Shown: positions 1-9,347 of the stretch, in pieces
Layout: each line of letters starts with the position of its first letter
Numbering within the stretch: the stretch's first letter is position 1
Made by a program: the position numbers and the translations under genes
Assembly (NCBI RefSeq): GCF_014901205.1
Contig: NZ_JACNMU010000006.1
Location: forward strand, 248,001-312,000
Direction of reading: 5' to 3'
Source of the DNA: Meridianimarinicoccus sp. MJW13
Lineage (GTDB): Bacteria; Pseudomonadota; Alphaproteobacteria; Rhodobacterales; Rhodobacteraceae
DNA length: 64,000 nucleotides
The notes under the pieces: generated by a model
What the model was told of the DNA's origin: nothing
The model's input: only the letters and a program-made list of their open reading frames with translations
Databases searched by the model: none

Positions 1-1284
1 ATGGTTGGACGCGGCACACGGCTTTGCACCGATTTGTTTGGCCCTGGAAAGGACAAGACCGTCTTCCGGATCTTCGACCACTGGGCTAACTTCAAACGCT
101 TCGAAGAGGGGTACAAACCTGCCGAGCCGACGGTTACAAAATCACTGCTCCAACAGCTTTTCGAGCAGCGCATCCAGCTTGCTGAAACGGCACTGCAGAA
201 AAGCGAGATTGCCGTCTTCGATCACGTGATCCAGTTGATCGCTGCCGACATCAATGCGCTCGATGAAAACACCGTCGCGGTGCGGGAGAAGTGGCGGGAG
301 AAGCGCTCGACTGCTTCGATTGAGAACCTGAAACGGTTCGATCCCGGGACAGTATCGGTGCTGCGCCAGACCATCGCCCCGCTGATGCAATGGCGCGATA
401 TCAGGGGCAAGGCCGAGGCGCATGCGTTCGATCTGCTTGTGTGCAAGGCTCAGATCGCGGTCCTGCATCAGTCTGCCGAAGTCACCGATCTCAAGATCGA
501 TTTCCTCGATCGTCTGGGCTCGCTCCAGATGCATCTCAACCCGGTCCGTGAGAAAGCCGAAATCATCAAAAAAGCAAAGTCGGATGCCTTCTGGAACGGC
601 GTGACCGTGATGGACCTTGAGGCCGTGCGCGAGCCGTTGCGCAGCATCATGATCTACCGCGACCGACAAAAGATTGGCGGCAACGGCCCCAAGATCGTCG
701 ACATCACTGAAGACACCGGTCTCGTGCAGTCCTCGCGGCGCAGCGCTTCGCTCAAGACCGTGGACATGGCTGCGTATGAGCAGCTCGTGGAAGCTGAACT
801 GAAAAAACACTTCGAGACCAATGCGACGTTGAAGAAAATCCGCGCAGGCGAGGCGGTCACGCCCGAGGACCTCAACGCAATCATCTCGCTGGTCTTGACC
901 CAGAACCCCGATGTCACCCGCAACGCGCTGGAAGAGTTTTTTGCGTCCACGACGCTGCCGCTCGACATCACCATCCGCAAGATGGTCGGGCTCGAAGAAC
1001 AGGCCGTGAAGGAAAAGTTCTCGGCTTTCGTGCTGGGCCATCCCGAACTGACCGCCAAGCAGACACGCTTCCTGGCGCTGCTGCAAAACCACATCATCAA
1101 ATTCGGTTTCATCACCATCGACCGCCTCTATGACCAGCCATTCACGGTTGTGGATGCCGATGGTCCCGAGGGCATTTTCGAAAAACCCGATGACATTGAC
1201 CAGTTGATGAAGATCGTCAATCTCTTCGCTCCGGCGCCCAAAGGCGATGACGGAGCCGATACATCCCAAGGAAAGCTACACTAA
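1..1284 (+). CDS. hsdR: Type I restriction enzyme, R subunit (3' part)
   Basis: This is the C-terminal 427 residues of the restriction subunit, which translocates DNA with ATP and cleaves it away from the recognition site. The frame is open from base 1. Its first residues (MVGRGTRLC, then LFGPGKDK and FRIFDHW) match the last helicase motif and following segment of HsdR, so the true start lies well upstream and the first ATG is internal. The nuclease and most helicase motifs are outside the window. The rest is the helical C-terminal part that contacts the methylase. The stop overlaps the start of hsdM by one base (TAATG), which indicates translational coupling. The family call is secure; activity cannot be judged from this fragment. 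Confidence 0.9.
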   Translation: MVGRGTRLCTDLFGPGKDKTVFRIFDHWANFKRFEEGYKPAEPTVTKSLLQQLFEQRIQLAETALQKSEIAVFDHVIQLIAADINALDENTVAVREKWREKRSTASIENLKRFDPGTVSVLRQTIAPLMQWRDIRGKAEAHAFDLLVCKAQIAVLHQSAEVTDLKIDFLDRLGSLQMHLNPVREKAEIIKKAKSDAFWNGVTVMDLEAVREPLRSIMIYRDRQKIGGNGPKIVDITEDTGLVQSSRRSASLKTVDMAAYEQLVEAELKKHFETNATLKKIRAGEAVTPEDLNAIISLVLTQNPDVTRNALEEFFASTTLPLDITIRKMVGLEEQAVKEKFSAFVLGHPELTAKQTRFLALLQNHIIKFGFITIDRLYDQPFTVVDADGPEGIFEKPDDIDQLMKIVNLFAPAPKGDDGADTSQGKLH

Positions 1285-2804
1285 TGGTAACCGGCGAATT
1301 GAAAAAGAAGATCGATGCCCTCTGGACCGAGTTCTGGACCGGCGGCATCACCAATCCGCTGACGGTAATCGAGCAGATCACCTTCCTGATCTTCGTGCGC
1401 TTGCTCGACGTGAACGAAGCCCGCGACGAAAACCGCCTGAAGCGCAGCGGCGTGGAGTTCAAGCGCCGGTTCAATGCTGATGAACAGGAACTCCGCTGGT
1501 CGCAGTTCCGCCATCTGGGTGCCGACGAGATGCTGCCGCTGGTGCGCGACCGGGTCTTCCCGCATTTCCGCAAGGCATCCGTCGGCACCACCTTTGCCGA
1601 ATTCATGAAGGATGCGCAGCTGATGATCCAGAAGCCCAGCCTTCTGGTGAAGGCGGTCAACATGATCAACGACCTGCCGCTCACCGCTGGCGACACCAAG
1701 GGCGACCTCTACGAATATCTGCTCGGCAAGCTGACCACGGCAGGCATCAACGGACAGTTCCGGACACCGCGCCACATCATCCGCCTGATGGTGGACATGC
1801 TGGAGCCCAAGCCCACCGACGTGATTTCCGACCCGTCATGTGGAACCGGCGGCTTTCTGGTCGAGACGATGAACTATCTTCTCGAAAACCACACGTCGCC
1901 CGAAGCGGTGATGGAGGAAACGGATCCGGACACCGGCAAGACCGAGAAAACCTTCACCGGCGACCTGCTCGAAGATCATTGGACCCATATCCGCAACGAC
2001 ATGTTCCACGGCTTCGATTTCGACGCCACCATGCTGCGCATCGCGGCCATGAACATGATGCTGCACGGCGTCGACAATCCCGACATCCATTACCAAGACA
2101 CGCTGAGCAACAGCTTCCCGGAGAAATTCCCCAAATCATCAAGCGAAGGCTTTGACATTGTCCTCGCCAATCCGCCCTTCAAGGGATCGCTTGATTTCGA
2201 GGATGTGCATGCCGGGCTTCTGCGACAGGTGAAGACGAAGAAGACGGAACTGCTGTTTCTGGTGCTGATCCTGCGCATGCTGAAAACCGGCGGGCGCTCG
2301 GCCACCATCGTGCCCGATGGCGTGCTCTTCGGCTCGTCCACCGCCCATGTGGCGCTGCGCAAGCTGCTGGTCGATCACAACCAGCTGGAGGCGGTGATTT
2401 CGCTGCCCGCGGGTGTGTTCAAGCCCTATGCGGGTGTGTCCACCGGCATCCTCGTCTTCACCAAAGGCGGGCGCACCGATGATGTCTTCTTCTACGATGT
2501 GGAGGCGGACGGTTACTCGCTGGACGACAAGCGCGACCCGATCGAGGCCAATGACCTGCCCGATTGCATCACCGCTTGGCGGAACCGCGATCCGAAGCGC
2601 GACACGGACCGCAAGCAGAAGGCCTTCTTCGTTCCGGCCGATGACATCCGCGAGGCGAATTACGACCTCTCGCTCTCCAAGTACAAGGAGCGCGTCTACG
2701 CGGAACAAAAATACGACCCGCCGAAGCTCATCCTGAAGCGGATGAAGAGCTTGAATGACGACATCGCCAAGGACCTCGCCGAACTTGAGGGGATGTTGGG
2801 ATGA
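1284..2804 (+). CDS. hsdM: Type I restriction-modification, methylase M subunit
   Basis: This 506-residue N6-adenine methyltransferase subunit has the usual family length. An HsdM N-terminal helical domain precedes the catalytic domain. The SAM-binding motif [11 protein letters not shown], begins near residue 183, and the adenine-methylase motif IV, NPPF, is near residue 296. Both are intact, so the methylase should be active once HsdS provides specificity. It is coupled to hsdR upstream by a 1-base overlap and to hsdS downstream by an ATGA overlap. The R-M-S order is typical of type I loci carried on mobile islands. Confidence 0.96.
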   Translation: MVTGELKKKIDALWTEFWTGGITNPLTVIEQITFLIFVRLLDVNEARDENRLKRSGVEFKRRFNADEQELRWSQFRHLGADEMLPLVRDRVFPHFRKASVGTTFAEFMKDAQLMIQKPSLLVKAVNMINDLPLTAGDTKGDLYEYLLGKLTTAGINGQFRTPRHIIRLMVDMLEPKPTDVISDPSCGTGGFLVETMNYLLENHTSPEAVMEETDPDTGKTEKTFTGDLLEDHWTHIRNDMFHGFDFDATMLRIAAMNMMLHGVDNPDIHYQDTLSNSFPEKFPKSSSEGFDIVLANPPFKGSLDFEDVHAGLLRQVKTKKTELLFLVLILRMLKTGGRSATIVPDGVLFGSSTAHVALRKLLVDHNQLEAVISLPAGVFKPYAGVSTGILVFTKGGRTDDVFFYDVEADGYSLDDKRDPIEANDLPDCITAWRNRDPKRDTDRKQKAFFVPADDIREANYDLSLSKYKERVYAEQKYDPPKLILKRMKSLNDDIAKDLAELEGMLG

Positions 2805-3988
2805 CGACCCAAACCATTCCACTTGGCGATCTGGTCGAGATAAAAGGGGGCGGCACCCCTAGCCGGACTGTTTCAGAGTTCTGGAATGGGAATATTCCAT
2901 GGGCCACAGTCAAAGACTTCAAATCGACTGCACTCGACGCCACCGAAGAATCCATAACACTGGAAGGGCTTAAGCGCTCGGCAACAAACATCATTCCTTC
3001 CGGAAATGTTATCATCCCTACAAGGATGGCAGTCGGAAAAGCTGCAATCAATTCGGTCGATATGGCCATTAATCAGGATTTGAAGGCGCTGCTACCAAAG
3101 GGAAAAATCGACAAGCGGTTTTTGCTTCACTTCCTTCTCGCAAAGGGTGAATTCCTTGAAGGGCAAGCACAGGGTGCCACCGTCAAAGGCATCAAACTTG
3201 ACCTTCTGAGGACCTTGCCTTTTCCAGCGCTTCGCCTCGACGAACAACGCCGGATTGCGGTGATCCTCGACAAGGCCGATGCCATCCGCCGCAAACGCCA
3301 GCAGGCCCTCGCCCTCGCCGACGATTTTCTCAAATCGGTGTTTCTGGAGATGTTCGGTGATCCGATAATAAACCCACATGGTTTTGTGCGTGAAAAAGTC
3401 CGGTTACATCTGGATGGATCAAGAACCGGAATTCAATCAGGCCCGTTCGGAGCGGCACTAAAAAAACATGAGTATGTCGATGCTGGCGTGCCGGTGTGGG
3501 GCGTGGAAAACGTCCAGCACAACTTTTTTGTTGATGTGCCCAAGCTGTTTATCACGGATGAGAAATATCAGGAACTGCTTCGTTACAGTGTGAAATCCGG
3601 CGATGTACTGATTTCACGTGCTGGAACTGTTGGTCGTATGTGCATCGCAACGACTTCGCATCAGCGTTCAATAATCAGCACAAACCTCGTTCGAGTTGCA
3701 CTCAATCCGGATAGTTTGACATCTCATTATTTTGTGTCGCTGTTTACGTATTTGCCCGGACGTATCGGGGCACTAAAAGCAAACAACAAGGATGATGCAT
3801 TCACATTTTTGAATCCGAAGACACTGAGAGAACTAGAAATACCCATTCCAGACATGACGCGGCAAATTGAGTTTCTAAAGATCGCCCAGAAAACTAAACG
3901 CGCAATAGACATCCAGTCTCAACATGTCGATGGCTTAGATGACCTCTTTGCGGCCCTCTCACAGCGCGCTTTCCGGGGGGAGCTATGA
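2801..3988 (+). CDS. hsdS: Type I restriction-modification, specificity S subunit
   Basis: This 395-residue subunit determines which bipartite DNA sequence is recognised. It has two target-recognition domains. The first opens with [15 protein letters not shown] near residue 6. A conserved helical spacer follows ([17 protein letters not shown], then LFLEMFGDP-like residues to about 190). The second domain runs to about residue 350 and ends in a second spacer ([13 protein letters not shown], then [10 protein letters not shown]). The two domains are visibly richer in A/T than hsdM, as expected for exchangeable recognition modules. It overlaps hsdM by 4 bases and its own stop overlaps the next start by 4 bases. 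The recognition sequence cannot be read from the protein. Confidence 0.95.
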   Translation: MTTQTIPLGDLVEIKGGGTPSRTVSEFWNGNIPWATVKDFKSTALDATEESITLEGLKRSATNIIPSGNVIIPTRMAVGKAAINSVDMAINQDLKALLPKGKIDKRFLLHFLLAKGEFLEGQAQGATVKGIKLDLLRTLPFPALRLDEQRRIAVILDKADAIRRKRQQALALADDFLKSVFLEMFGDPIINPHGFVREKVRLHLDGSRTGIQSGPFGAALKKHEYVDAGVPVWGVENVQHNFFVDVPKLFITDEKYQELLRYSVKSGDVLISRAGTVGRMCIATTSHQRSIISTNLVRVALNPDSLTSHYFVSLFTYLPGRIGALKANNKDDAFTFLNPKTLRELEIPIPDMTRQIEFLKIAQKTKRAIDIQSQHVDGLDDLFAALSQRAFRGEL

Positions 3989-4914
3989 GTGATCTGAAAC
4001 TCTTCCGGATTGGTGGTACGGATGTCTGCGAGGTGCATGGCACGTCGCTTGCGCTGGAAAAATCGCTGCAGACGCTGATCGAGCAGAACCTGGAGACCTT
4101 TCTGGGTGTCCGCTTTCTGGCGTCGGAATTTTCCACCGGCCGCGACCATGGCGGGCGGATGGACACGCTTGGCATCGACGAGAATTCCTGCCCGGTGATC
4201 ATCGAATACAAGCGTTCCTCCAACATGAACGTCATCAATCAGGGCCTGTTCTATCTTGACTGGCTGGTGACCCATCGCGGCGATTTCGAGATGCTGGTCT
4301 TGAAGAAGTTCGGCGAGAAGGCCGCCCAATCCGTCGAGTGGTCATCGCCGCGCCTGATCTGCATCGCCGGCGACTTCTCCCGCTATGATGAGCACGCCAT
4401 CAAGCAGATGAACCGCAACATCGAACTTATCCGCTACATGAAATTCGACGACGACCTGCTGCTGCTGGAACAGGTAAACGCAGCCTCTGCTCCGCTGAAC
4501 GGCGTGATCGCGACGGATAAAGTTGATGGCGGCACGGACGGCGGGCAAAAGCAGAAATACACCACCGTCTCGCAATATCTCGACAAGGCGGACGGTGAGC
4601 TGCGCGCCCTCTTTGATACGGTGAAGGAGCACCTCGAAGGGTTGGGGGATGATGTACAGTTCAAGGTGCTGCGCTTCTATTTCGCGTTCAAGCGGATCAA
4701 GAATTTCGCCTGCGTCGAGATCAAGACCCAGGAGCGCAAGCTGATCGTCCACGTCAAGGTCGACCCCGACACCATCACGCTGGAAGACGGCTTTACCCGC
4801 GACGTGCGCACCATCGGCCATTTCGGCACCGGCGATTTGGAAATCACCATCCGCTCGATGGAAGATTTCGAGAAGGCCAAGCCGTTGTTCGAGCGCAGCT
4901 ATGAGAATGCGTGA
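3985..4914 (+). CDS. PD-(D/E)XK nuclease-like protein with DUF5655 domain
   Basis: This 309-residue protein is not a classical type I component. The N-terminal half looks like a PD-(D/E)XK nuclease: an early helix with a Glu-rich segment (TLIEQNLETFLG), then D60 in GRMDTLG and E74-x-K76 in VIIEYKRSS, the D...ExK spacing of this fold. The C-terminal part, from about residue 190, resembles DUF5655 (YLDKADGELRALF, then FYFAFKRIKNFACVEI). It shares a 4-base ATGA overlap with hsdS, so it is expressed with the restriction system. Nuclease activity is inferred from the motif. A DNA-binding or regulatory role is the alternative. Confidence 0.8.
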   Translation: MSDLKLFRIGGTDVCEVHGTSLALEKSLQTLIEQNLETFLGVRFLASEFSTGRDHGGRMDTLGIDENSCPVIIEYKRSSNMNVINQGLFYLDWLVTHRGDFEMLVLKKFGEKAAQSVEWSSPRLICIAGDFSRYDEHAIKQMNRNIELIRYMKFDDDLLLLEQVNAASAPLNGVIATDKVDGGTDGGQKQKYTTVSQYLDKADGELRALFDTVKEHLEGLGDDVQFKVLRFYFAFKRIKNFACVEIKTQERKLIVHVKVDPDTITLEDGFTRDVRTIGHFGTGDLEITIRSMEDFEKAKPLFERSYENA

Positions 4915-4923
4915 GGTGGGGTG

Positions 4924-5439
4924 ATGGCGGAACTCCACACTCTCACCCTGCCCGGCCCGATGCTGCAACGCGGGTTCTGGCTCTATGTCTGGCGGATCGA
5001 CACGCCGAAGGGTGAACGCCTGTATGTCGGGCGCACCGGGGATAACAGCAGCCCATACGCGACCGCGCCGTACACGCGGATGGGGCAACATCTGGGATTT
5101 CAGAAAGCATCCAACAGCCTTCGCCGCTTGCTTACCGAGCAGGGCATCAAACCGGAGCAATGCGGGCAATTCGATTTGGTCTCCTACGGGCCGATTTTCC
5201 CAGAGATCGGGAAGACCGAGGAGCAGGATCACGGTGAGCAGATGGAGCTGCACAAACCTGTTCGCGACCGGATGGCGGCACTGGAACGGGACCTGCGCGA
5301 CGCATTGTCCGATGCTGGCTATTCGGTTCTCAACGTGGTGCGCAGCAAAGCGAAATCCGATCCGGTCACATGGCGGGACGTTCTGGCGGCGTTTTCGGCA
5401 AACTTCCCGAAGCTGATTGAAGGGCGTGCAGATGGGTGA
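4924..5439 (+). CDS. Small GIY-YIG-like domain protein
   Basis: This 171-residue protein is not a named family I know. Near the N-terminus, WLYVWRI (about residues 19-25) followed by LYVGRTG (about 33-39) matches the two strands of a GIY-YIG nuclease, and acidic candidates for the metal ligand follow in EEQDHGEQMELHKP. The ATG at 4924 is preferred over the GTG at 4921 because a GAGG ribosome site sits 7 bases upstream of the ATG. It lies 9 bases after the DUF5655 gene and overlaps the next gene by 8 bases, within the same coupled operon. The domain call is moderate; the cellular role is unknown, presumably phage defence by context. Confidence 0.65.
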   Translation: MAELHTLTLPGPMLQRGFWLYVWRIDTPKGERLYVGRTGDNSSPYATAPYTRMGQHLGFQKASNSLRRLLTEQGIKPEQCGQFDLVSYGPIFPEIGKTEEQDHGEQMELHKPVRDRMAALERDLRDALSDAGYSVLNVVRSKAKSDPVTWRDVLAAFSANFPKLIEGRADG

Positions 5440-6409
5440 GCTCCTCCCTGAAGACCGCCAGATCTGGGTGCGCGCATTCTACGGCTTCAACCCGGAAGAC
5501 GCCGGTTATATTGGCTTCACGCACGAAGCTCAGCGTGAAGATATGCTGACCAAGATGAAGGACGGAGATCTTGTCCTCATCTACGGTGCCGTAGACTCTC
5601 TCACTGACGCCGATCTTCAGAGGCAAGCCCTTGGCTTCATGGAGGTCAAATTGGAGCGATGCCAAGATCTGGACCGGCAGACTGAGGAGTCGAGGAAATG
5701 GAAGCTAGATCATGGTTTTCAGGATCGGTGGACTTACGGCCTGAAGGTTGTCCGTGCATGGCGCGTCACAAACCGGGTTCACATCAAGACCATTGCGCCG
5801 ATAGCCTATGACAGCAAGAAGCGGTTTGAGAGAACGACCAAGGCTGTCCTGCTTGAGCCAGATGAAAAGCGCAGGGCGCTCAGCCACCATGTCCGGCAGG
5901 TGAACGTCTACGGTGAACCGCCCATCGCAACGGATGAACTCGACAGCGGCTATATGAATGACGTGCTCAAGCCGTCCAAGGGTATTCCTCCAAGTTTCGG
6001 GGACCGAACTTCCAAGCACGAAGACGGTGAGAACCACCTATACCTGATGAAATTGACAGCCAATGCGGAAGCACTGCTCGGCAGAACCGGCCCTCACCTC
6101 GGCCAGGCATTGGTGAAAATCGGCAGATCAAATGATCCAATCCGTCGGTTCAAAGAGGTCAACGGCGGGTTTCCCAAAAGCGCTGTTTGCCGATGGGAAC
6201 TAAAGTACCACCAACCGTTTGACGATGGGGCAACGACTCATAGTCATGAGACAGAATTGAAAGCGCGCTTTGCTGAGGAATTCACTTCACAGTCAGGAGA
6301 GTTCTACACTGGTGAATGGGACGCCATGGAACGGGTTTTCCAAACCTTTTGTTTTTCCAAGATGCCCAAAATTCTCGCCGCGGCTGCGAAGGCCAAGGGC
6401 GTGAAGTAA
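5432..6409 (+). CDS. PUA-like plus GIY-YIG (T5orf172/MUG113-like) protein
   Basis: This 325-residue protein has two recognisable parts. The first about 130 residues (VRAFYGF, GDLVLIYGAVDS, WTYGLKVVRAWRV) look like a small beta-barrel of the PUA/EVE kind, a fold often used to read modified bases. From about residue 202, HLYLMKLTAN, LVKIGRSNDPIRRF and a Glu-rich segment ending GEFYTGEW match the GIY-YIG variant in T5orf172/MUG113 proteins. The ATG at 5432 is chosen over an in-frame TTG at 5417 because GAAGGG lies about 8 bases upstream. A modified-base sensor joined to a nuclease would fit defence, but this is inference. Confidence 0.65.
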   Translation: MGELLPEDRQIWVRAFYGFNPEDAGYIGFTHEAQREDMLTKMKDGDLVLIYGAVDSLTDADLQRQALGFMEVKLERCQDLDRQTEESRKWKLDHGFQDRWTYGLKVVRAWRVTNRVHIKTIAPIAYDSKKRFERTTKAVLLEPDEKRRALSHHVRQVNVYGEPPIATDELDSGYMNDVLKPSKGIPPSFGDRTSKHEDGENHLYLMKLTANAEALLGRTGPHLGQALVKIGRSNDPIRRFKEVNGGFPKSAVCRWELKYHQPFDDGATTHSHETELKARFAEEFTSQSGEFYTGEWDAMERVFQTFCFSKMPKILAAAAKAKGVK

Positions 6410-6423
6410 GAAATGAGAATGTC

Positions 6424-8115
6424 ATGCGACTGAGCCGGATCGAAATCGAAAACTTCAAAGGTGTTGGTGCCAAGCAGGTCATTGAGCTACGGCCGATCAC
6501 GCTGTTGTTCGGCCCAAATAGCGCGGGCAAAAGCACGATCCTTCAGGCGTTGCACTATGTTCGCGAAATCCTAGAGAGGAAGAACCCCGATCCGGATCAA
6601 ACGATTGCGGGCGGCCTGATCGATCTCGGCGGTTTCAAGAAGCTGATCCATAACCATGATCTCTCGAATTCAATGACGATCAAGCTGGTCATCGATTTGT
6701 CCGGAGATCAGGGTAATGAACGGCTGCCAATCAATAACGGAAATTCGCTCGGTGATCCTGAGTTTGAAAGTCTGCGCATCCGCTACATCGTTGGCGAGAA
6801 CACCGATCTGAAGGAGTACGCTGTTGTCCAAGAGATCGGTGTCTCCCTACAGGTTCAATGGAGTGACTTGATCAACGCGCCTTATGTATCGGTCTTGATT
6901 GTCGAGATGGATGGCGAAAACATCGCCTCAATCAAGTCTCCACCGCAAGCTGGGCAGGCGCAGCTAACCGACTTCAACTTCCAGCATCCACTTTTGCAGG
7001 AGTATGTGGATGCAGACGACGAAGTGCCCGAAGGCCTTGCTGAAGGCGACCCACTCGGCACCAAATTGGGGATCGAGATTTGGGAACTATCAAGAGATAT
7101 GGCGAGATCAGCTGACTTGAAAGGTATCGGCGAATTTCGCATCGCCTCTTCATCCGTGATTGGCGCTCTGCCGGATATTACCAAGCCCTGGGCACTGGAA
7201 CTGCGCGATCCGGAACCAATGAAGCTGGAACTGGAAGGCAACACGCCGCGAGTGCGTGGCCTATCCTTATTGCTAGATGAATTACTTTTGGGACCTCTGC
7301 GCATTGCACGCGACTACCTTTCGGAGATGACCTACATTGGTCCGCTCCGGGACATCCCTCCAAGGGCTTTCCGACCCCAGGTTTCACCTGATGAGGGGCG
7401 TTGGGCACAGGGCCTGGCGGCATGGGATCTTCTCTATTCAGACAAGCAGGGCAGATTGCTTAGCGAAGTGAATGCCTGGCTGAGTGGTAGGGACGGTCTG
7501 GGAACGAGTTACGAGATCGCGAAGTCGGAGTATCTGGAAATACCGGTCTCAAGCCGGATCGATCAGTTGTTCAAACGCGGCATCAGCGAAGACGACATCG
7601 GAGAACTACAGGAAGAGTTCCAGAAGCTGGGATCGCGTACCGAGGTTGTTTTGCGTGACGTGGTGAAAGGCATTGATGTAGCCCCAAGCGATGTTGGTGT
7701 TGGCATCTCTCAGATGATCCCGGTCATCGTCGCTTGCCTTCGCGACAAGGATGGCATTCTGGCAATCGAGCAGCCCGAACTTCACGTACATCCGGCAATT
7801 CAGGTCGGGGTCGGCGACCTTTTCATTCATGCTGTAGTGCCCGGCGAGCAATCGTTCGGTTCAGGCAAAACCCTACTTGTCGAAACCCATAGCGAACACA
7901 TCATGCTGCGGCTCCTACGCAGAGTGCGGGAGACCACCGAAGGAGAACTCCCGCCAAGAAAAAATGCACTGAAACCCGATGATCTCTCTGTCATATACGT
8001 CGAAAATTCCGAAAAAGAAGTGCATTTTCGCCGCCTTCGCGTTGATAGAGACGGTGATTTCTCTGACCGGTGGCCAGATGGGTTCTTCGAAGAACGGGCG
8101 GAGGAACTGTTCTGA
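6424..8115 (+). CDS. AAA/ABC-type ATPase with DUF3696 C-terminus
   Basis: This 563-residue ATPase belongs to the SMC/RecF/OLD-like group used in many defence systems. It opens with RIEIENFKG and a Walker A motif GPNSAGKST at residues 30-38. The second ATPase half carries GVGISQMIPV, a Walker B-like segment EQPELHVHP near residue 448, and the switch region ETHSEHIMLRLLRR near 485. It ends with the DUF3696 hallmark (WPDGFFEERAEELF). No TOPRIM nuclease is present, unlike OLD proteins, so it needs a partner effector. The start at 6424 fits the conserved N-terminus; the frame is open upstream but only over the previous gene. Its stop overlaps the next start by one base. Confidence 0.88.
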   Translation: MRLSRIEIENFKGVGAKQVIELRPITLLFGPNSAGKSTILQALHYVREILERKNPDPDQTIAGGLIDLGGFKKLIHNHDLSNSMTIKLVIDLSGDQGNERLPINNGNSLGDPEFESLRIRYIVGENTDLKEYAVVQEIGVSLQVQWSDLINAPYVSVLIVEMDGENIASIKSPPQAGQAQLTDFNFQHPLLQEYVDADDEVPEGLAEGDPLGTKLGIEIWELSRDMARSADLKGIGEFRIASSSVIGALPDITKPWALELRDPEPMKLELEGNTPRVRGLSLLLDELLLGPLRIARDYLSEMTYIGPLRDIPPRAFRPQVSPDEGRWAQGLAAWDLLYSDKQGRLLSEVNAWLSGRDGLGTSYEIAKSEYLEIPVSSRIDQLFKRGISEDDIGELQEEFQKLGSRTEVVLRDVVKGIDVAPSDVGVGISQMIPVIVACLRDKDGILAIEQPELHVHPAIQVGVGDLFIHAVVPGEQSFGSGKTLLVETHSEHIMLRLLRRVRETTEGELPPRKNALKPDDLSVIYVENSEKEVHFRRLRVDRDGDFSDRWPDGFFEERAEELF

Positions 8116-9047
8116 TGCTGTCAGAATACGCGGTAGAGCCTGCTGCCATTGGCGCGGACTGGCGAACCTTTAAAGACCTGATCGACCGCTTCGGCGCGGA
8201 TAAAGGTCGACTGATTTCACGATTTCCAACAAAATGGGAGAGGAAAGTCATCCAAGCAGCAAAAGAGGCTGGCGTACCGGATATTCGTATGTCCAGCATC
8301 ACAGAACGTTTGCGCAACTCGAAGCATAAGGTCGTCGATTTCAATCGTGCCTATGACTACGAGGAAAACTGGATAAACAACACCCTATGCGAACACGCCG
8401 CCCGGCCGTTCAAAGCAATCATATGCGACGCTGGAAATACGGCCTGCGCAGAGTCAATGCATCCGGACGATTGCTCCGATGGACATGCGCTCTTTAGCGC
8501 AGCAACAAGCTGCAACGTGACAAGGACGGAAGACAAAATTGCCGACACCCTCAATACCTTTGCTGCGGTGTCGAGGGAGGTCGATATCATTGATCCTTAT
8601 TTCGATCTTCGACCAACCGAGGGCAATTATCTCGCCCCACTTGTAGCGCTGCTTGATCGACTCGGACGTGGGCCTTGGCCGCCAAAAGTCATCAAGATCC
8701 ATTTCCGAGAACATGGTTCGCGCCCCCCGCCTGAGCTCGTTGCTCGAGACGGTGCCGCCCAGATCAAAGGACGACTCCCATTAGGCTACAGCTTGGAGCT
8801 TTACGCGTGGTCGGAAAAAAAGGGCGGCGAAGACTTCCACGATCGCTTCGTTTTGACAGACTTGGGCGGGATCATGATTGGTGCGGGCTTATCTGCAGAT
8901 GGACCGGCTGAGTCCGCTGCATTCACACTCTTGGACTTCGAACACGCTCAGAATCTTCGTAACAGATTTGCAGACGGATCAACAGCCTACGCGCGCGCGG
9001 GATATGCTGTCCGATTCCATGACGACGGTAGCACCGAGTTATTCTGA
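8115..9047 (+). CDS. PLD-like putative effector partnered with DUF3696 ATPase
   Basis: This 310-residue protein is encoded in a one-base TGATG overlap with the ATPase gene. I do not recognise a named family. The second half resembles a phospholipase-D-like fold: DIIDPYF near residues 157-163 and HDRFVLTD starting at H242, followed by GGIMIGAGLS. A full HxKxxxxD signature is absent, so the catalytic residues, if any, are degenerate. The N-terminal 60 residues (SEYAVEP, GRLISRFPTKW) look like a separate interaction domain. The context suggests an effector gated by the ATPase. The alternative is a non-catalytic sensor. Confidence 0.6.
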   Translation: MLSEYAVEPAAIGADWRTFKDLIDRFGADKGRLISRFPTKWERKVIQAAKEAGVPDIRMSSITERLRNSKHKVVDFNRAYDYEENWINNTLCEHAARPFKAIICDAGNTACAESMHPDDCSDGHALFSAATSCNVTRTEDKIADTLNTFAAVSREVDIIDPYFDLRPTEGNYLAPLVALLDRLGRGPWPPKVIKIHFREHGSRPPPELVARDGAAQIKGRLPLGYSLELYAWSEKKGGEDFHDRFVLTDLGGIMIGAGLSADGPAESAAFTLLDFEHAQNLRNRFADGSTAYARAGYAVRFHDDGSTELF

Positions 9048-9347
9048 CGGTGAGAGTTCGATTATCTTCCATCTCGCGCAGCACAGGGAGAACGCTTTCG
9101 CCAGGGCAAGTGGCGGAGGAAAGCGGATTCGAAATGAGTGGTTGTTCAACCAAGACCAAAAGGCATCAAACGACGGTGGCACGCTCCAAGAACCAAATCC
9201 TATGGCCCAATTGCACTTTGACTGGCTGGTGATCTCAGCAATGCCCCTGCCTTTACGCGCCATGCCCCTACTACGCCTTCACAGCTGTTGCCCCTAGGCC
9301 AATAGCGGTCTTCTTGATCGGTCTCGTGATCCATCGCGAGGCCAACC
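9048..9347. other. Gap between defence operon and trb cluster
   Basis: No convincing gene is present in these 300 bases. The coding order usual for such elements would place a CopG-type regulator and the coupling protein gene traG before trbB, but neither is here. One plus-frame segment around 9200-9235 reads QLHFDWLV, slightly reminiscent of tyrosine recombinases, but it is too short to call. The base composition is lower in GC than trbB. The stretch may hold the trb promoter and a recombination scar. Confidence 0.4.

Noticed and set aside
1-3. ATG at base 1 as the start of hsdR
   Set aside because: The following residues are a helicase motif from the middle of HsdR, so the ATG is internal and the gene begins outside the window.
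6316-6423. Extended N-terminus of the DUF3696 ATPase
   Set aside because: The extra 36 codons overlie the previous gene in another frame, and the family begins at RLSRIEIENF.
9200-9297. Possible integrase fragment before trbB
   Set aside because: Only a short QLHFDWLV-like match is seen, with no catalytic box.
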